From Deltaproteobacteria bacterium (GTDB lineage: Bacteria; Desulfobacterota; Desulfuromonadia; Desulfuromonadales; BM103): 51,813 nt of DNA. The position numbers and the translations under genes were made by a program. Shown here one piece after another: positions 51,736 through 51,813 of this stretch. The stretch lies in NCBI GenBank assembly GCA_024636215.1, contig JAGXHL010000042.1, positions 1 to 51,813 on the forward strand. The letters run 5' to 3'. Positions within the stretch are counted from its first letter, which is position 1, and every line of letters starts with the position of its first letter. The notes beneath the pieces are model-generated. The model was given only the letters and a program-made list of their open reading frames with translations. It was not told the origin of the DNA and searched no databases.

Positions 51736-51813
51736 AGCCCCCAGCCCCCAGTCCCCCACCCCCCCCCCCCCCCCCCCCCCTTTTTCCCAAACCCCCCTTT
51801 TTTTCCAACTCCC
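51736..51813. other. Low-complexity contig end
   Basis: The last ~78 bases are short C-rich repeats, then a run of over 20 C, then T and C runs. No biological feature is supported. This looks like low-quality sequence at the edge of an assembly. Confidence 0.8.

Noticed and set aside
51722..51808. Gly-rich N-terminal extension of the ABM-domain protein
   Set aside because: It is a translation of the poly-C artefact at the contig edge. The ATG at 51721 has a good ribosome site.
1..51813. CRISPR arrays, tRNA or rRNA genes, prophage modules
   Set aside because: No regularly spaced repeats with unique spacers, no cloverleaf-like or rRNA-like segments and no phage structural genes were recognised. 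The short tandem repeats have no spacers.

Overview
The window looks like one complete assembly contig from a Desulfuromonadia bacterium (Geobacter/Desulfuromonas/Pelobacter relatives). This is inferred from an OmcA/MtrC-type decaheme lipoprotein, a twelve-gene type II secretion operon ending in gspN, a dprA-smg-topA-trmFO block, a ResB-type cytochrome c maturation protein, AcnA-type aconitase and dense signalling genes. No rRNA or tRNA gene was found, so the placement rests on gene content only. The left edge cuts an IS256-family transposase. The right edge dissolves into poly-C/poly-T. Both look like contig ends.

Layout. 1-3.1 kb: IS256 remnant, a membrane-fused spermidine-synthase-like protein, then a repeat-rich spacer. 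3.1-5.6 kb (minus): a decaheme outer-surface cytochrome with a candidate sigma-54 promoter. 6.3-19.3 kb (plus): gspCDEFGHIJKLMN plus a DUF3187 outer-membrane barrel, many genes overlapping or nearly touching. The secretion operon is divergent from the cytochrome, a likely substrate type for such a system. 19.4-24.1 kb (minus): a four-gene module of SGNH hydrolase/TPR, SxtJ-like membrane protein, DUF5989 and NodU/CmcH-type carbamoyltransferase, probably modifying a surface glycan or secondary metabolite. 24.5-33.5 kb: a QueG-like Fe-S protein (plus), then a minus-strand series: GAF-GGDEF diguanylate cyclase, maf, yggS, gph, a MATE-like transporter, a newly located 57-residue Cys-rich protein and an orphan PulE/GspE ATPase with MshEN-type repeats. 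33.6-41.3 kb (minus): trmFO, topA, smg, dprA, a LysM protein and cpoB, with clear terminators. 41.4-51.7 kb: U32 peptidase, PPP phosphatase, lipid kinase, two NUDIX hydrolases, DUF4911, OsmC, ResB, BamE-like lipoprotein, acnA and an ABM-domain protein.

The most notable non-coding structure is a ~165-bp MITE-like element with terminal inverted repeats. It is present twice nearly intact (21.25 and 46.0 kb) and once degraded (2.65 kb), and in both good copies its end forms the stop codon of the adjacent gene. Four spacers carry a different kind of repeat: short direct repeats or an arm, followed by an inverted complement, with unrelated sequence at each site. Functional links rest on family recognition and gene order; no database search was possible.
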